A DNA stretch of 64,000 bases, taken from Oxyruncus cristatus (lineage: Eukaryota > Chordata > Aves > Passeriformes > Cotingidae). The translations under genes and the position numbers were made by a program. Position 1 is the first letter of the stretch; each line of letters begins with the position of its first letter. This document shows, one piece after another, positions 50,946 to 64,000 of this stretch. The notes under the pieces were generated by a model that did no database searches, had not been told where the DNA came from, and saw only the letters and a list, made by a program, of their open reading frames with translations. The stretch is from positions 1,447,789-1,511,788 of the forward strand of contig VXAY01002113.1 of NCBI GenBank assembly GCA_013399855.1, read 5' to 3'.

Positions 50946-51350
50946 GATGCTCTGAGGGTTGGAGCACATCTCCTGTGGAGACAGGCTGGGGGTGTTCAGC
51001 CTGGAGAGGAAAAGGCTCCAAGGAGACCTTAGAGCCCCTTCCAGTGTCTAAAGGGGCTCCAGGAGAACTGGAGAGGGACTTGGGACAAGGGCCTGGAGGG
51101 CCAGGGCCGGGGGGAATGGCTTTGAACTGACAGAGGGCAGGGTTAGATGGGATATTGGGAAGAAATTCTTCCCTGTGAGGCCCTGCCACAGGTTGAAGCT
51201 GTGGCTGCCCCATCCCATGAAGTGTCCAAGGCCAGGTTGGACAGGGCGTGGAGCAACCTGGGATAGTGGAACGTGTCCCTCCCCCTGGCAAGGGGTAGAA
51301 CGAGATGATTTTTAAGGTCCCTTCCGATCCAACTCAAACAAATCCTATGT
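50946..51350 (+). mobile_element. CR1 LINE 3' fragment, plus strand
   Basis: This is a roughly 400-base CR1 copy and the longest of the plus-strand pieces. Landmarks in order are GTTCAGCCTGGAGAGGAAAAGG, typical of the CR1 RT C-terminal region, then GGGAAGAAATTCTTCCCTGTGAGG, CCCCATCCCATGAAGTGTCC, AAGGCCAGGTTGGACAGGGC, GAGCAACCTGGGATAGTGGA and GATGATTTTTAAGGTCCCTTCC. It is interrupted by stops and small indels relative to the family and has no intact protein. The terminal repeat survives weakly as ATCCTATGTG. Confidence 0.93.
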
Positions 51351-54300
51351 GTTCCTGCAAAGTTGAATAAAACAGAAGATTTGGATTTTATGACACATTT
51401 TTAAGATATTTTCTGAAGGATCTGGGTCAGTAAATATTCACAATTAATATGGAGTGGGTGTGAAATGCAAGTGGGAAATCAAAATATTCAAAACAGAAAA
51501 GTGCAAGTCAGTGCTTGTTTTATTCCATGGAATTCCTGGTTGGATTGCTGAAGTTCATTGTATTTTCACTTTCCATCTTTACCCAGTTTTTCTTTTATCC
51601 CCAGAATCCCACAGCCTTACTGTTAGAAACTTGTGGAACTTGTTTATTTTCTTTTCTCCTTTTTGTCATTAGTGTGGGTGAGGACTTTCTGTCCACAGAA
51701 TTGGAAGGTGTCATCCTCTGCTGATTGCTTGGCTTCTGTAACCATTACAGTGTCCCCTGGCAACCTGTCACGTGGCTAGGGTGTGAAAAAGGATGTCGTA
51801 CACAGAAAGATTAAACTCCTCTGCAAGGAGCAAGGAAAATGAGCAAAAATTGCACTTACACAGAAATGCTGGTAAAGGAAACCCTGAATTTTGTAGCCAG
51901 AAGTTAACTCACATAATATGGAGAAATGGGAACTGCCACCTCGGTGTATTTTCTTCCATTATTCTCTTTGCTTTCATAATGGGAGGCTTTTTTGCAACAT
52001 GACCTTCATATACCTCTTTTCTCCACGGTGTCGGCTTTTCTCCCTGCATGCTGATAAACTTGGGAAGCTGAGGCTAATAACTGAGCTCGCCCTGAAAGGT
52101 GCAAAAGTAATAAGGAAGGTCAGGTCCTATTTGGGATGTGTTTGAATAAGGACAGAACATGCAGTACACGAATCTCACCAAGGCTGGTGGGAGCTCAGTG
52201 CTCACAGAGAACGAGCCTGAGGGGCATGGAAAGCCTCCTCCGTGCTATCCCTGGAAATCTCTTCCTTCCAATTCATCCCCCTACAGCCATTAGCTGGTGC
52301 TCTGTGTGTGTGTACAGCTACCAATTTAAAGAGCAATTTACTGGAACTTTGGAAGCACAAACATCTGTGTTTCAGTCTGACCAAGTGAGCTCTGCGTTCT
52401 GATAAAATCTGGCTTGGGGCAGCTCCGATTTACAACCATTAATAATGATTGCAGTGATTTCTATAGTTCAGCATTTGGCAGGAGATGAGGGAGCAACCAC
52501 CCCTCGCTGCACTGTGCATAGGGGAAGGAATGTCTTGTAGCTGCCAGCATCCATCTCCCTTATGCCTTGAATTATATCCTGCTCTAAAGGCACAAATGCT
52601 TTCAAGCAGTGGTGCAGACAGCAGCTAATGCAAAACATTAGCAAAGATGTAGTTTTATCTTGCCATTCTATGTGAAGACTTGCAGAACTTCATTTTCAAA
52701 GGGGCTGAGACAGTAATCAACTCATGTCCATTTACACTGCCCAGTTATGAACACTTCTATTGTGCCTTATTGAGATAGAGGATAATTTAGCAGACTCCAG
52801 ATCACTGGTTCAGAGGTCTGTTATTTAGTGCTAGTACTCAAAAATACACTTGTGTTGAACATTTCTGTTGGATCTGAAAAGTCTGAGAGCGTGGTCCTGC
52901 TGGCAAGAGCCTTGCAGGATTTAAATTGATTTTTCAGATATATGTGCCTTCTCAGCTAATTTATACTTTTCTGCCTGGTTTGCTTAAGGGCTTTAATTCA
53001 GTGACTGTGCAGTGTGCTCCAAAGTGAGCTGTTTGAGGCTATACAACTGCATCATGTTGAGGAGATGATATTGTCTCCAGCTCCCCGCTCTGCTGGGAGC
53101 TGTTGTACACTGTAAGTACCAGCAGCTCTCTCCACTTCGCTCCCGGGCTCTTTAGTACATTGAGCCCACCTGCCAGGTATTGCAGAAGGGCCAAGGAGTC
53201 ACAGGGATTAATTGGATAAGCCATATGAAGTTAGAGCTTGCTTAGACAACTGCCAGCTCCTGCCCTCAGACATATTCCCCCCTGCCGTCCTGCTCTTCCC
53301 CGAAGCCCTAAGCATCCCGATGGTAAATCGTGGTCATTACCTCAGTTTTGCTTCTGTGTGTGTCAACCCTGGCTTTCTAATCTAGTTGGAAGAGCCAAGC
53401 TAATCTCCCAGTGTGGGAGATAGGGCTATTCCCACACATGGATGATTTAATTTTTGGAGCTTGAGGTGCTAGAAATTGAACAGCGTTTTCTTTTCGAGTT
53501 CCACTTTCAGGCCAGCTATGTCCTGTCAGCTCCAGAAAACACACCCCCGTGTTGTACCACGGCTGGCCACCTGCTGGCCTAAATGTTTGCCATTCAGGAA
53601 AAAAAAAAAAAAAAAAAAGAAAACAACCAAACAAACCAACAATTGTGTTATAGTGGCACAGGAGCTCCTGGAGGTAAATGTCAGCATTTCCATTAGCAAC
53701 CCAGAGAAGCACTGATGTGAAATCCGCTCATTTTGGTCACAGCACCAGTTGGTATCCCTCACCCTCCAGCATCAGCACTCTCAGCAGTTGCACACTGGAC
53801 ACAATGGATTTAAGGATTTACCTATGCCACCCCAGCCAGAGCAGGGCTCCAAGGCAGCCCAGGCACTGCTGTGTTCTGTCCAGCCTGGTAGAAGGCCTTT
53901 GGGATCCAGAAGTAGCACACCAAGGACTTGTTCGACAAGTCCTGACTTTGCACTTCAAATATTATCAATATTTGGCAGCAAACTTCATTTAATTAACAAT
54001 CTCTTACTTTAAAAGCAGATATATTCTTTTAATGAAACAACAGTCCCCCTGCTTTGAAGAATTCAGAGCAAGATGAAGCTGGGACCTGATGATAATTCCA
54101 AGAAGCCTCATTGCACCTTCTTGGCAAAGCTGTTCAAAAGCCCTGTTTCATTCCCCACTCTGATCAGTGGATCTGATGCTGCTTTCAAGCTGTAAGAGGC
54201 ACATTTTGCTTTTTGATGATGCAATGAAGAAGCTGATGTAAATAAGTAAAAGGTGATGTCTTTAGAAACCAAACTTTTAGGGAAGGAGGAACTCCAAGAT

Positions 54301-57300
54301 CACTTTGTAGCAAGCTGGAAAGTCTCTAAACTATACCAGGGTACACTTTCATGATGCCATCTAAGATATACATGAAGTGCCAGAGATTTAGATTTCAAAG
54401 TTTAAAAAAACCCATGCAATTAGAATTGTTAACATGTTTGTAAGAGATGAGGCAGCAATGTTGCTATGTCCTTTGCTCTCATTTAAGGTGTCATTAAGAC
54501 ACAGAAAATTCTTCCTCGGTCTATCCATCAGCACTGTTAACTCCAGCATGGCAGGAGCCATCAAAGAGATGGCAAGATAGCTCTGAGCTACTGGGAAATC
54601 TCAAAGACACACAAACAAAACCACCAAACCACCAAAACATAAATGCCAAACAGTAGCTATCATAAGAGAAATAAAACAAGTCTGGGTTTGAAAACTCCAG
54701 CTCATGAAATGCTGGTGAGCAGGGACACTCACTCTGCTCTTCCATCTTTCCATGTGGATGAAAATTCATTAGAGTCTAATCTTTCCAGGAAACTAAATTA
54801 TCACAGGTTTCTGTCATAATCAATGTGGCAGATGGCTTGGTTTTCCTAGAGAGATGACAGCATTAGAAACATTTTGAGAGTCATATATTCACACATGAAG
54901 CTGTAGCATTCTTTATCTAAAGAAGTTTACATTTCCTTTGCAAGCTGCTAATAGCTTTTCATAAAATCAAGGAAATTAATTATTAGCAACTGATCTCTAA
55001 AGGTAAATTACCTAAAGTAATTGTAATTCCACTTTGATCCACATTAAATCCTCCATCTCGGTATTGATTTCTCTCAGGCTCCATTTACAGAGCTCGTGTT
55101 TAAAAAATAAGAAAGAATGATTGGTAATGAATTGACACCACATCGAAGCGGCTTAAATTCTCAGCACTGCCCACAAAATATTTCCACACATCCTGAATGT
55201 AGTTATTCCAAGAGAATCATAAGAGGTGTTTTCTTCCCCACCCTCCGGAATAAACAAGTTTGAAAGGAGGCTGAGTTGAACCTCAGTAGGAGGTCTCCGA
55301 GCCCAGCTCTACAGTTCACTGCCCAGGCTGTGAGGGCAAACATAGAGTAAAACACTGTTCCTCAAGATATTCTGTGTGTAGAAAGCTGGTGCAGTTTTGA
55401 ATTGAGGCTTTTTTACATCTGAATCCTGACACTAGAAGAGGACACAGACACGGCAATCCCAAGTCCCAATCCCCACTCCCAAAAATGCTCCTTTAAATCA
55501 CGTGCTACCTGTATCTGCCTCTCCTTTCCAGCTGATGCTGCAGTAAATCCACACTGCAAACCACCCTCCAGCCACCTGAGGAGTTCCCAGGTACAGCTCT
55601 GCCACGGAAAGGCTTGGGTGGAGAGGATTTGGGGGGAGAGGCAGAAAAAAGGGTTAACTAGCATCCTGTCAGCTCAACAAGGAGTTGGAAATAAACCATT
55701 TTTCACCTCCTCAAGTAACAGATTCTCAGAGTTATATTAGTACAAGGATTTGCATAGGCACAATTATATGAGAAGAGAGTTTAGTTTTCAGCTTTTGCTA
55801 GAAAATTTGCTAATTCACCATACTTTCTTCTCATGGGTATTTGCTTTATAGTTCAATAATGTCAGGGCACAGGTCAGTCACTAATGCTCTGCAGAACATT
55901 TACCATGAGACTACTAATTAAATTAAACAATTTAAGCAATCTCACTTTCCAGTTCTTAACCTGAGCACAAAGGCAAAGCAAAGAGAAAGAAATTAACTTC
56001 AAAACAAACACCTCATCATTAAACTCCAATTTTCATAAACATGAAGAAAGTTAACAGCATTTGCTACCCCAAATTAAGAAGTCAGCCTGTTCCCTTCGTG
56101 CACATATGCACATCAACCATTAAATTTTAGTGTTAATACAGTGCCAGCAGTTCTCATATGCGAGGACTCTAATCCTCGCTCCAAGAATCACCTGTTCCAA
56201 CATGATACCCTTTACCACCATTCAGCAAGGTTTGTGCACCCCTTTACACTCAAGGAAAGGAGAGAAGAAGAAAATAAAATTTAATTTGGTTCAGTTGAGC
56301 AGAGATAAAACACACCGTTATTTTCAGGCATTAATTCAAATTAGAGCCAGTCTGCACCAGCCACGCTGATTTGCATTTCTTGCTTTCTGCACACAGTTTT
56401 GTAAGAAGAGATTGTTACTTGTAGAGAAGCTACTGAGTGACAGAAATAGGAAAGCATCTCTGCAAACTACAATATTCCAGTGTAAAATTCAGCAGGGTCC
56501 CTCGGACTTGGGCATCAAGTCCTGCATGTGTAAACCTCTGCTGCCAGAGCAGGACATTCTCCCCGGGCAAAACCCAGCCCTCAGAGCACTGTGCAACTCC
56601 CTGCTGCAGGTCGAAGTCTGGAGTATCACCTGCTTCATCAACCAGCAGGAAACAGGATGAAACCAGAGTAAATCCACCAAATGCATTTTTCTAGAAGGGA
56701 AGTCCTGCTGATCTACTCACCCACTGTAACTTCCCAAATCAATAGAGCAGCCAGACATAAAGCTCTTCGCTGCAGATACAGACTTGCCTTCCAGCTCGGA
56801 GCCGCGAACGTGGCACAGAAGTGAAATGCCAAACAGCAGAGGAGAAGCAGATTTGTGCAGAAACACTGTTCTTGTTGAATATGAACAAGTTACCCTTCGA
56901 CCCAGGCAGACAAGCCAGTTTTCCCAAGTAAGAAAAGCCAGATTTGATTAAGCCACAGCTTTTGTTGCCTTCAGTTTCCAAAACCCGTAAACACGGCCGG
57001 ACAGCTCCCCAGAGCTTTGAAATCCCCAGGGAGTTCTGTATTGATACAGAATTGGGACAATGAAATCTAAGGAGCGTTTTAGAATTTCAACAGTTTTTCT
57101 TTTGTGTGGAATTAGGAGATGAACTGAGAACCACCTTAGTTTTGAACATGGTACAAGTCTCAGAGCTGTGGATCACTGCTGGCTACCTGGACACCAGGCT
57201 GCTGTGAGACACGGCAAGGATCAGAGTAGCATTAGAGAATTTTTAGTGGTTTGCTTATTATTTTTCATTATAAGACTAGGAAAATGCCCCCCTCCCTTCC

Positions 57301-60300
57301 TTCACTAAAGAAAAAATAATTTCAAGCCAAAACAGCAGAACAAGTCCACTAGGAAAAGTTGGAACAAAGGTCAAAATACTTCCAGCATTTAAAGATCTTG
57401 AGTCTTTTATGCAAGAATGATAAAACAAGTAATTCCATAAAGCCTGAAATCAAATGTACTTATTTCAACAAGTAAAGGCTTTGATTTTTCTTTCCAGTTC
57501 AATCCATTCACACCATCTGAAAACAGAAATCTGTGTTGCACCCTTTGGGGATGCCCAGTTATGTTTTAGGAAATTATGCTGTAAAATTCTGTAGGCTACT
57601 GGTGCAGCAGTCAGCCCTTCTGCTACACTTTATCTCTGGCATAACTACAGTCCCAATAGAATTCTGCATGAGTCCTTGTTAAAAATAGCAGTAATAAATT
57701 TTTTCCCCCAAAACACAGGTAGGAATCCAGAGTCAGCTGTTTTAAAATTTATGAAAAGAAGCAGTAATTTAAGTGTGAGATGGGAGCAATTTTATTCCCA
57801 TTTCAACTAATGCTAATGTTCAGATTTTAGTTATTAAAATTAATTTGCTTCAATTATATTAAAATCAGTGGAATTGTGTGCCACTGTATTGATGGATAAT
57901 AGCAATAAGCACTAAGTATGATGTTTGAAACCTCTACTCACTGTCAGCAGGAAGCATAAACGCAGCCACAAAGCCAAGAACAGAAAATGGAAAAGAAAAC
58001 TCATCCCTTTCACAGACAAAAGCAGAAGGCCACACACAAAAAAACCCTGTAATCCAAAAAGTAAACTTTTGTCTGCATTTTAGGTAAATCATACTTTGAC
58101 ACTGAGCCCATATTCATGGACTTACTAAAGCCTGGACAGCTCTCAAAATTCCTCTCCTACAAAGTTCTCCTGTGTTCACCTTAAGACAAGGAGTCCATGA
58201 AATTCTGCTGTGCACTTCCTTTACCTAAGGCAAAGCTGAAGAATCTGGTTTCCCCTCTACTTTCGAAGAAAAAAAGCAGAGAGTTTCCTTGCCAGCAGAA
58301 CGCACGGGCAGGGCTGCGGAGCAACGCCTGGCAAAAATGACTTCATCATCTTGGTAATCTTTAAAGGAGCTTTGATTGATCTTATTTACAAAAGGTTCAC
58401 ATGGATCTAGTTTTAGTTAAGATTGGAAAGTGTGTAATAGGAGCCCATAAAGCTAATGGAGGTAGAATTCTTCAATATTGAGATCAATTACGAGCTGCCT
58501 TACATTTATCACAAGTGACTGTTTTTCTTTGAGCTGATCCCAAGCCCTTTATCTTCCAGATTCCCCTCCTTCCTTTCTTTTTTTGAATATCCTTACTGAA
58601 TGCTTAGAAAACCTTCAATAGAACACAGAAAAGAAATGAGCTTGTGAAGTATTTGTGCATTCAGGCAAATCCAACGGCAAACTGAACCCCCTCCTCATGG
58701 ATGCGATGATCCCTCTCAATTCTGACGTGGAAGAGAACAGAATATTTAGGAGACACCTGCCACAGACATGATTAGCCCTGAGAAGACACTTCATTCAGTG
58801 ACAGCTGTAATGCATCAGACTCTTTGAGGAGGATGACGATATGGGACAAGCAGTCGTGTCATCTGCAGCATTCCATCTTGCTACCAACAGAAATCCACGT
58901 TACTGTGAGGTAGGAGCAGACCCTTACAGACTTCACCGGGAAAAAGATCACAAACCTCATTAAAATACTGGCAACTTTGCTGCTGGACAGGTTTTACATG
59001 GCTTGGAAGATCTCAGCTCTCCTGCCCCACGGTGCTACACCAAAGGCACAGCCATGGCTTTGTGCCTCCCCACAGTCCACCATCCACCCAGACCAAGCAG
59101 CAATTTCTCAGCCTCCCAACGCTGCAGTTGTGGTCACAGCAGTCCACTGAGCAGCTCTACATGGTTGGCATTGAACAATGGGAAGAACAAAAGCCAGGAT
59201 TGCTGGATTCAAAGGCAGGAAGGCTTCTCATCTACAGCTCAAGAGTCTCTCAAGTTGTAAAGACAGAGAACCAAATTTTGACAGCTCCGTTACCCAATTA
59301 CTTACACAGCCCTAAAAGAATGCACAGTACTTAAAATACACAGGGTATGGCACCAGTTGGAAAATCTTCACTGGGGGACAATAAAAAAGGAATAAACTCA
59401 TAGATTGACTGAATGGACTGAGACCTTGCTGTTGTATGTTCTCCTGCAGTTCCAAGCCAAGACAACCTTTAGCCCAGGCAGTAGTCTAGAAATCAGAGTT
59501 TCAGAGCTTGGCATTCATTAACTGAATTGTGGTATTTCTGTTTAAAACAGTGTTTAAATATGCAGGTTGTTCCTAAGCAACATTAGTCCCTTAGTCCCTA
59601 AAGCTGAGAAAAGATCTCCTGGATTTTAAGTGTCCCCTTTGAAACGATCATTCATTGCACAAAGGTTTTCAGGCTTGATAAATTATTCCAGCCCTTAAGT
59701 TCTCATTTACCTCTGGTTTCTGTCGCCCTTTACTTCTCCATGGAAGCCTTAGAAGGGTTCTCTTTAGGGCTGCAGTATTTTATTGTAAACTAACACAGAC
59801 CTTTGCTAACATTTTCATTTACTTGTAGCGTGAGTTATGGACCCCTTCAAGGATATTGAATGGCCAAATGATGTGAGGTCAAACAGAGTTTGCCAAAAGC
59901 CAATGCATCTCTTACTAAACTGCATATGAAACTTAACTGCTATCATTCTTCCACCATACTGCTTTTTTTTATTATTATTATTATTTTTATCTTCTACCTT
60001 TGGAGAGGACAAGGCAGTCAATAATACTGTGGGGGATTCATCACACAATAGGCAGGACTTTTCCGAGCAAGGAGCTTGCTAATGAAAGTATTGCAGAATG
60101 ATCTGTACATTTTAATGGACCTTGAACAAAGATTTGAGCTTTCCTTTCTCATTTTTTTTTTTAAACACCACATGAATTTTTATTAGTATATTACTCCAGT
60201 CTTGTTTTGAATACTTAGGGGTCACCTTCTTTGTTGGAGCCTGCATAATGGCAGAGAGGGCAAAGTGGAGTGGAATGAATAAATAAGGAAAGATTACACT

Positions 60301-61180
60301 TTACCTTTCAAGGACAGGAACTACAAATAAAGTTTTGGGGGTTGTTTGTTTTGGTCTTTTCTCTCCTGCAGAGTTTTTAACCTTTTCTTTTTCTTTAAAG
60401 TTGTCAAAACCTCCTGCCCTGTCCCACATGGCGAACACCTTCCAGACTTTGGGACTAGCAATTCATTTATTTTTTTTTGTATATTATAATATTTTTCTGT
60501 CAACCAGAAGCAGCCCTGATAATTCAAGCTCTAAATTAAGTTTGCCTAAGGGTACTAAAGAAGAGCTAATGACAACTTAGCTACAGATGTCATTAAACAT
60601 TTAACCTTATCACATTAAGCAAAGCCCATCCCTCATTCTGCAGTCAGCCAAGAGGAAAAAAAAAACCCAAACACACTCCTTGAGGATAAAACCTAATATA
60701 TTCCCAAATAATTGGGGGTTTGCAAACAGAAGTTAAGCTTTGCCACTGATAAGAGTGCACAGGTGTGAATCCTGCCTCTTTGCATCTGGAAGGATGATGC
60801 TGAAACAGGAGTTAACCTAAAATGCCAAAGTTTGGCTACCACTGATGCAAGGGGAGATCCACAGCTTCCTGCAGCTCATTCAAAGCCTGATGGGATCTCA
60901 GGATCAGGGAAAAGGAAGGAGGAAGCACACAAGGAAATGGTTCAGCTTTTTAAATAATAATCCAGATCACTAACATCCTGGCTGTCTCCATGGCAACCGA
61001 GCTGGATTGCTTCTGAATGCAATTGTGGGTTGCCAGTTTTTAACCCTCATGAATAAAAGGGCACTGGAGAAGCCCACTTATGTGGGTTTGAAACTGGTTT
61101 TCAGCAAGGAAGTGATTTAGTATATATGCACTTCTACAACAAAACATATTAAAGTTATTTTTTATTTATTGTTTGAACCC
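51351..61180. other. Gene-free AT-rich DNA
   Basis: No gene recognised. Features seen are a poly-A run of 20 at 53599-53618, an octamer motif ATTTGCAT near 56370, a combined LEF-like (CTTTGAT) and FOX-like (TATTTAC) patch at about 58370-58392, and (ATT)5 at 59971-59986. The T-rich CTTTTCTCTCCTGCAG near 60355-60370 resembles an acceptor, but no coherent exon follows. Confidence 0.6.
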
Positions 61181-61190
61181 TTAAATGCAG

Positions 61191-61400
61191 AACTACTCCC
61201 CAAATGTTGAAATAAAATATTTTTCTGCAGAACCACCTGCATTGGAATGTGAAAATCCCAGTAAATATGGGCTTAATTGTAACTTTTCCAAGAATTTTTC
61301 GAAAGTCATTTTGCAGTCACCTAATGAAGAGATAATAATTTCTGAATTACAGCAGACAACAGAAGCAGATAAATGTGTTCCCTCATCCTGGTTACATTAA
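61191..61400 (+). other. Candidate terminal coding segment (unconfirmed)
   Basis: A T-rich stretch ending in AAATGCAG (AG at 61189-61190) precedes a frame that begins AAC TAC TCC and stays open for 69 codons to a TAA at 61398-61400. The translation is of mixed composition with several Glu and Cys residues (for example EPPALECENPSKYG) and is not low-complexity. A very strong acceptor-like site follows about 130 bases later. No family is recognised and no upstream partner was identified. Confidence 0.2.
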
Positions 61401-61528
61401 TATGTTCCCTTGATCATACTATTGTATGAAAACATAGACTGCCATAAGAGATCAAATTAAAATGCAGAGCCACCACAGACATTAAACAGCATAAAAGCAT
61501 TTTTAATTGTCTTTTTTTTTTTTTGCAG

Positions 61529-61621
61529 GGGAGTTAAATCAGAAATCTATAATTAATTTCAATCTACAAGTGATGCAGCCACAAAAACATACAGAAAAAA
61601 AACCACCAAGACTATAACAGT
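61529..61621 (+). other. Candidate 93-nt non-coding exon (unconfirmed)
   Basis: About 14 consecutive T followed by GCAG (AG at 61527-61528) form one of the best acceptor-like sites in the window. A consensus-like donor GTAAGT starts at 61622. The 93 nt between them contain stops in all three frames, so it could only be an untranslated or lncRNA exon. Poly-T runs give many false acceptors, so confidence is low. Confidence 0.15.
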
Positions 61622-61629
61622 GTAAGTTC

Positions 61630-64000
61630 TTGAAGCTGAAGAGCACATTTTACTGGTGGGTTTTTTTTAAATGTGTACTGATAGATTTTAATAAGCTCAG
61701 GTCAAATGCTGAAAGGTTCTGAGCACATTTGATGACAAATTACTTATCCCTTGACCTGCCCAGCAGGGCAGTAGATTCTCTGTGAGATTCTCTAAGGCTT
61801 TAAATAAGATTGGAGTTATATTTGACAGAATTCTCACATGAGGGATCCCTCCACTAAAACAAGATCTACTAACTTGGCCATCAAGTTTGTTGCTGCAGTC
61901 TGTTTCCTCTCACTTCAGGGACTGATCTAATGCACTCCTAAATATCTGGTGGCAAGGAAAGTGAGACCACTAGAATAACATTTATTGTGTCAAGCAGAGC
62001 TCAGGCACATACATCTATAGCAGAATCCAGCCCAAAGTCAGAGTAAATCTATCAACAACATGTCAGCCTTTGCTTTGCTCTGGCCATGAGTCAGTTATTG
62101 GAAACCTGCTCTGCAGCTGAACATTTTCTCCTTCAGGAGAGAAAAGTAGTCTAGTTTTATCCTTTTAACTGTCAAAAAGAACTAGGATCAAGTTTCTGAT
62201 TTGCCAGGTTTTTATTTTAGCAATCCACTGAGCATCTCTCTGCCTCGGTTTCATGGAAATAGAGTTGGGGTTTTTCTGACCCAGGCACACAATCAAGATT
62301 CAGAGCCATCCATCTTAACTTTGTCTTGACATTGATGGGAGTTGCCTGATTTCACTCCATTGGTGTCAACATTAAAAAAAAAAAAAAAATCAGGTTCCTG
62401 GTTTGCTTTTGCAGTGTAAACCAGGCTCAAATAAGAGTCCATTATTTCACGTCATAATTTATGAATTCATCAATCTAAAGGGCCATTATCAGAAACCCCA
62501 TAGAACAGGATGTGGGCTGTGGTACATGCCAATATTGCAGTAATTCTGTCATGATTATTTTATTAAGTACTTATTAGCAGCAGCCAATTTTGCCTCACAG
62601 TCAATACTTTGGGCAAAAGGGAGAAATACAGAAAAAAAAATGAAAACATGCTATAGGCATCTTGTCAACCTTAAACTGTCATTAGCAAAATTGCCTTTTC
62701 CTCCTTCAGAGGTGTCAGAATTTATGCTCTATCTAGACATACCACTTGAAAAACACTGCCATCACCACATGGCAGTGCTTCATTTTATACCAGTTAGAAG
62801 CAAAACCTCCTTTGGCCTGTGCTGAGGGATGAGCAGCTGTAAGGGTTTGTGCTACTCTTGATTTTCTTTGCAACTTCACAGCAAGTCTATCTGTATTAAG
62901 GATTTTTTAAAAAAATCAAGCCCACTTTATTGTCTCAAATGAATTAGCCTGAAAAAAACCACAAGCTATTAAAACTAATTGAAGATGCCTCATAGAATTA
63001 TTTAAGGTTTCATTTCTTTTCCAATTACAGTTTGATAGATTTCTGACATCTACAGACAACACTAAAAACATCCATTTTCATCAAATACCATCTTAATGTT
63101 GACAGAGCCTAATTGAAATTCTCAGTGTCACAAACTACACAACACCTACCCTGGGAGTAGAATCTCCTTAAAACTGCAACAGAAGATGTCCATACAGAAC
63201 TGCCAGAAAGGGTCACGACTTCTAGGCTGCAGAAACACTGGCAGCTTGCTATAAATTCTTCCATCATTTTTCTCGAAGTTTTGCATATTAATTTATAGTT
63301 TTGACTTTGCAGAGCTCTGAGGTGTTTAAGGGTTTGCTTTGAAAGTGAAATTTCTTCAAAATATTTAAGCAATACCCTTAATGTTCTAAATGAGATTTTA
63401 CTGTCTGGAGTTCCTGCTTATAATACTGATCATTCTGTTAGTTTCTGCTTTGACTTATTCTTACAGGTCTCTTAGACCTATAAAATAGTATAATATTTCA
63501 TCCATATCCCACATAACGGCTTTATAATGTCTGCCTTCCGGTCCTGCTCATCAGGAATTACAGGAGCTCAGGTAAAAACTCCTGTGAAATGTCATCCCTG
63601 ACTCTTTATTTGTTTTCAAGTGACTTTTAATTAAACATTGATGTGTGAAAAATGTCAAAACCACCTCTTCACAGATCCCTGACTGCAGTTGTGATTAAAT
63701 TTTAAATAAATAAATAGTTGTCATTTTAATCAACAGAATAAACTCCTGAGAGTTGAAGGAGGAAGCACGAGCACCCTCAAAACACAACTCGGGTTGTGTT
63801 ACAGGTTTCCCAAGGATGCTCCTGTCAGGCTCTTCTGCTGTTCAAGAGTAAATAGATCAAGCAGGATGAGAAACAGAAATCAGCAGCTGAAATGGCCTAA
63901 GTTGCTTGTAGCTTGTTTTCCAGAAACTACAATTTAGTATAAATTTCATGGAATATCTGGCATCTGCATATTTTTGTCAAAACATAAACTGATTACAAAG
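61630..64000. other. Gene-free AT-rich DNA
   Basis: No gene recognised. A poly-A run of 16 lies at 62374-62389. Short frames on both strands show no domain. Confidence 0.65.

Noticed and set aside
1..64000. tRNA, rRNA, snRNA or mitochondrial insert
   Set aside because: No B-box-like GGTTCGAATCC motif, small nuclear RNA or ribosomal signature, or mitochondrial gene sequence was recognised on either strand when read by eye. Diverged copies could be missed.
1..64000. CRISPR array, operon, phage or endogenous viral element
   Set aside because: No regularly spaced direct repeats, no prokaryotic gene organisation and no recognisable viral protein or paired LTRs were seen.

Overview
The window looks like nuclear DNA from a bird, most likely a songbird or another neoavian. 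The evidence is AT-rich, intron-like sequence with frequent A/T homopolymers and microsatellites, plus four fragments of CR1, the typical avian LINE (non-LTR retrotransposon). Three CR1 pieces are on the + strand (about 34.8, 37.9 and 50.9 kb) and one is on the - strand (about 15.1 kb). Several keep the conserved 3' end, and two still show remnants of the reverse-transcriptase C-terminus. An older MIR-type SINE relic is visible near 28.3 kb. The species call is an inference from repeat type only.

No protein-coding gene, tRNA, rRNA, snRNA, CRISPR array, prokaryotic operon or endogenous viral gene could be recognised. Open frames are short (mostly 60 to 100 codons), fall on both strands, and show no recognised domain. 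The window is best read as part of a very large intron or a gene desert.

Layout. 1-5.7 kb: plain AT-rich DNA with an A/C-only tract. 5.7-6.0 kb: a 25-bp tandem duplication followed by two long G runs and an ambiguous base. 6-15.1 kb: plain, with a polypyrimidine tract at 12.1 kb. 15.1-16.0 kb: a GC-rich island made largely of a minus-strand CR1. 16-19.8 kb: plain. 19.78-19.93 kb: a 68-base assembly gap whose flanks repeat each other. 20-34 kb: plain, with a MIR relic. 34.2-51.4 kb: three CR1 tails, several weak exon-like segments and some clean hairpins. 51.4-64 kb: plain, with one exon-like pair at 61.2-61.6 kb.

A few segments combine a good splice-acceptor or donor pattern with an open frame (34.2, 40.9, 43.3, 47.8-48.2 and 61.2-61.6 kb). 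They are recorded as low-confidence candidates, because such combinations arise by chance in 64 kb and no protein family could be assigned. No convincing new biological system was found. The most concrete oddities are the duplicated gap flanks, a perfect 12-bp-arm hairpin at 42.73 kb, and a duplication-plus-hairpin composite at 45.6 kb.
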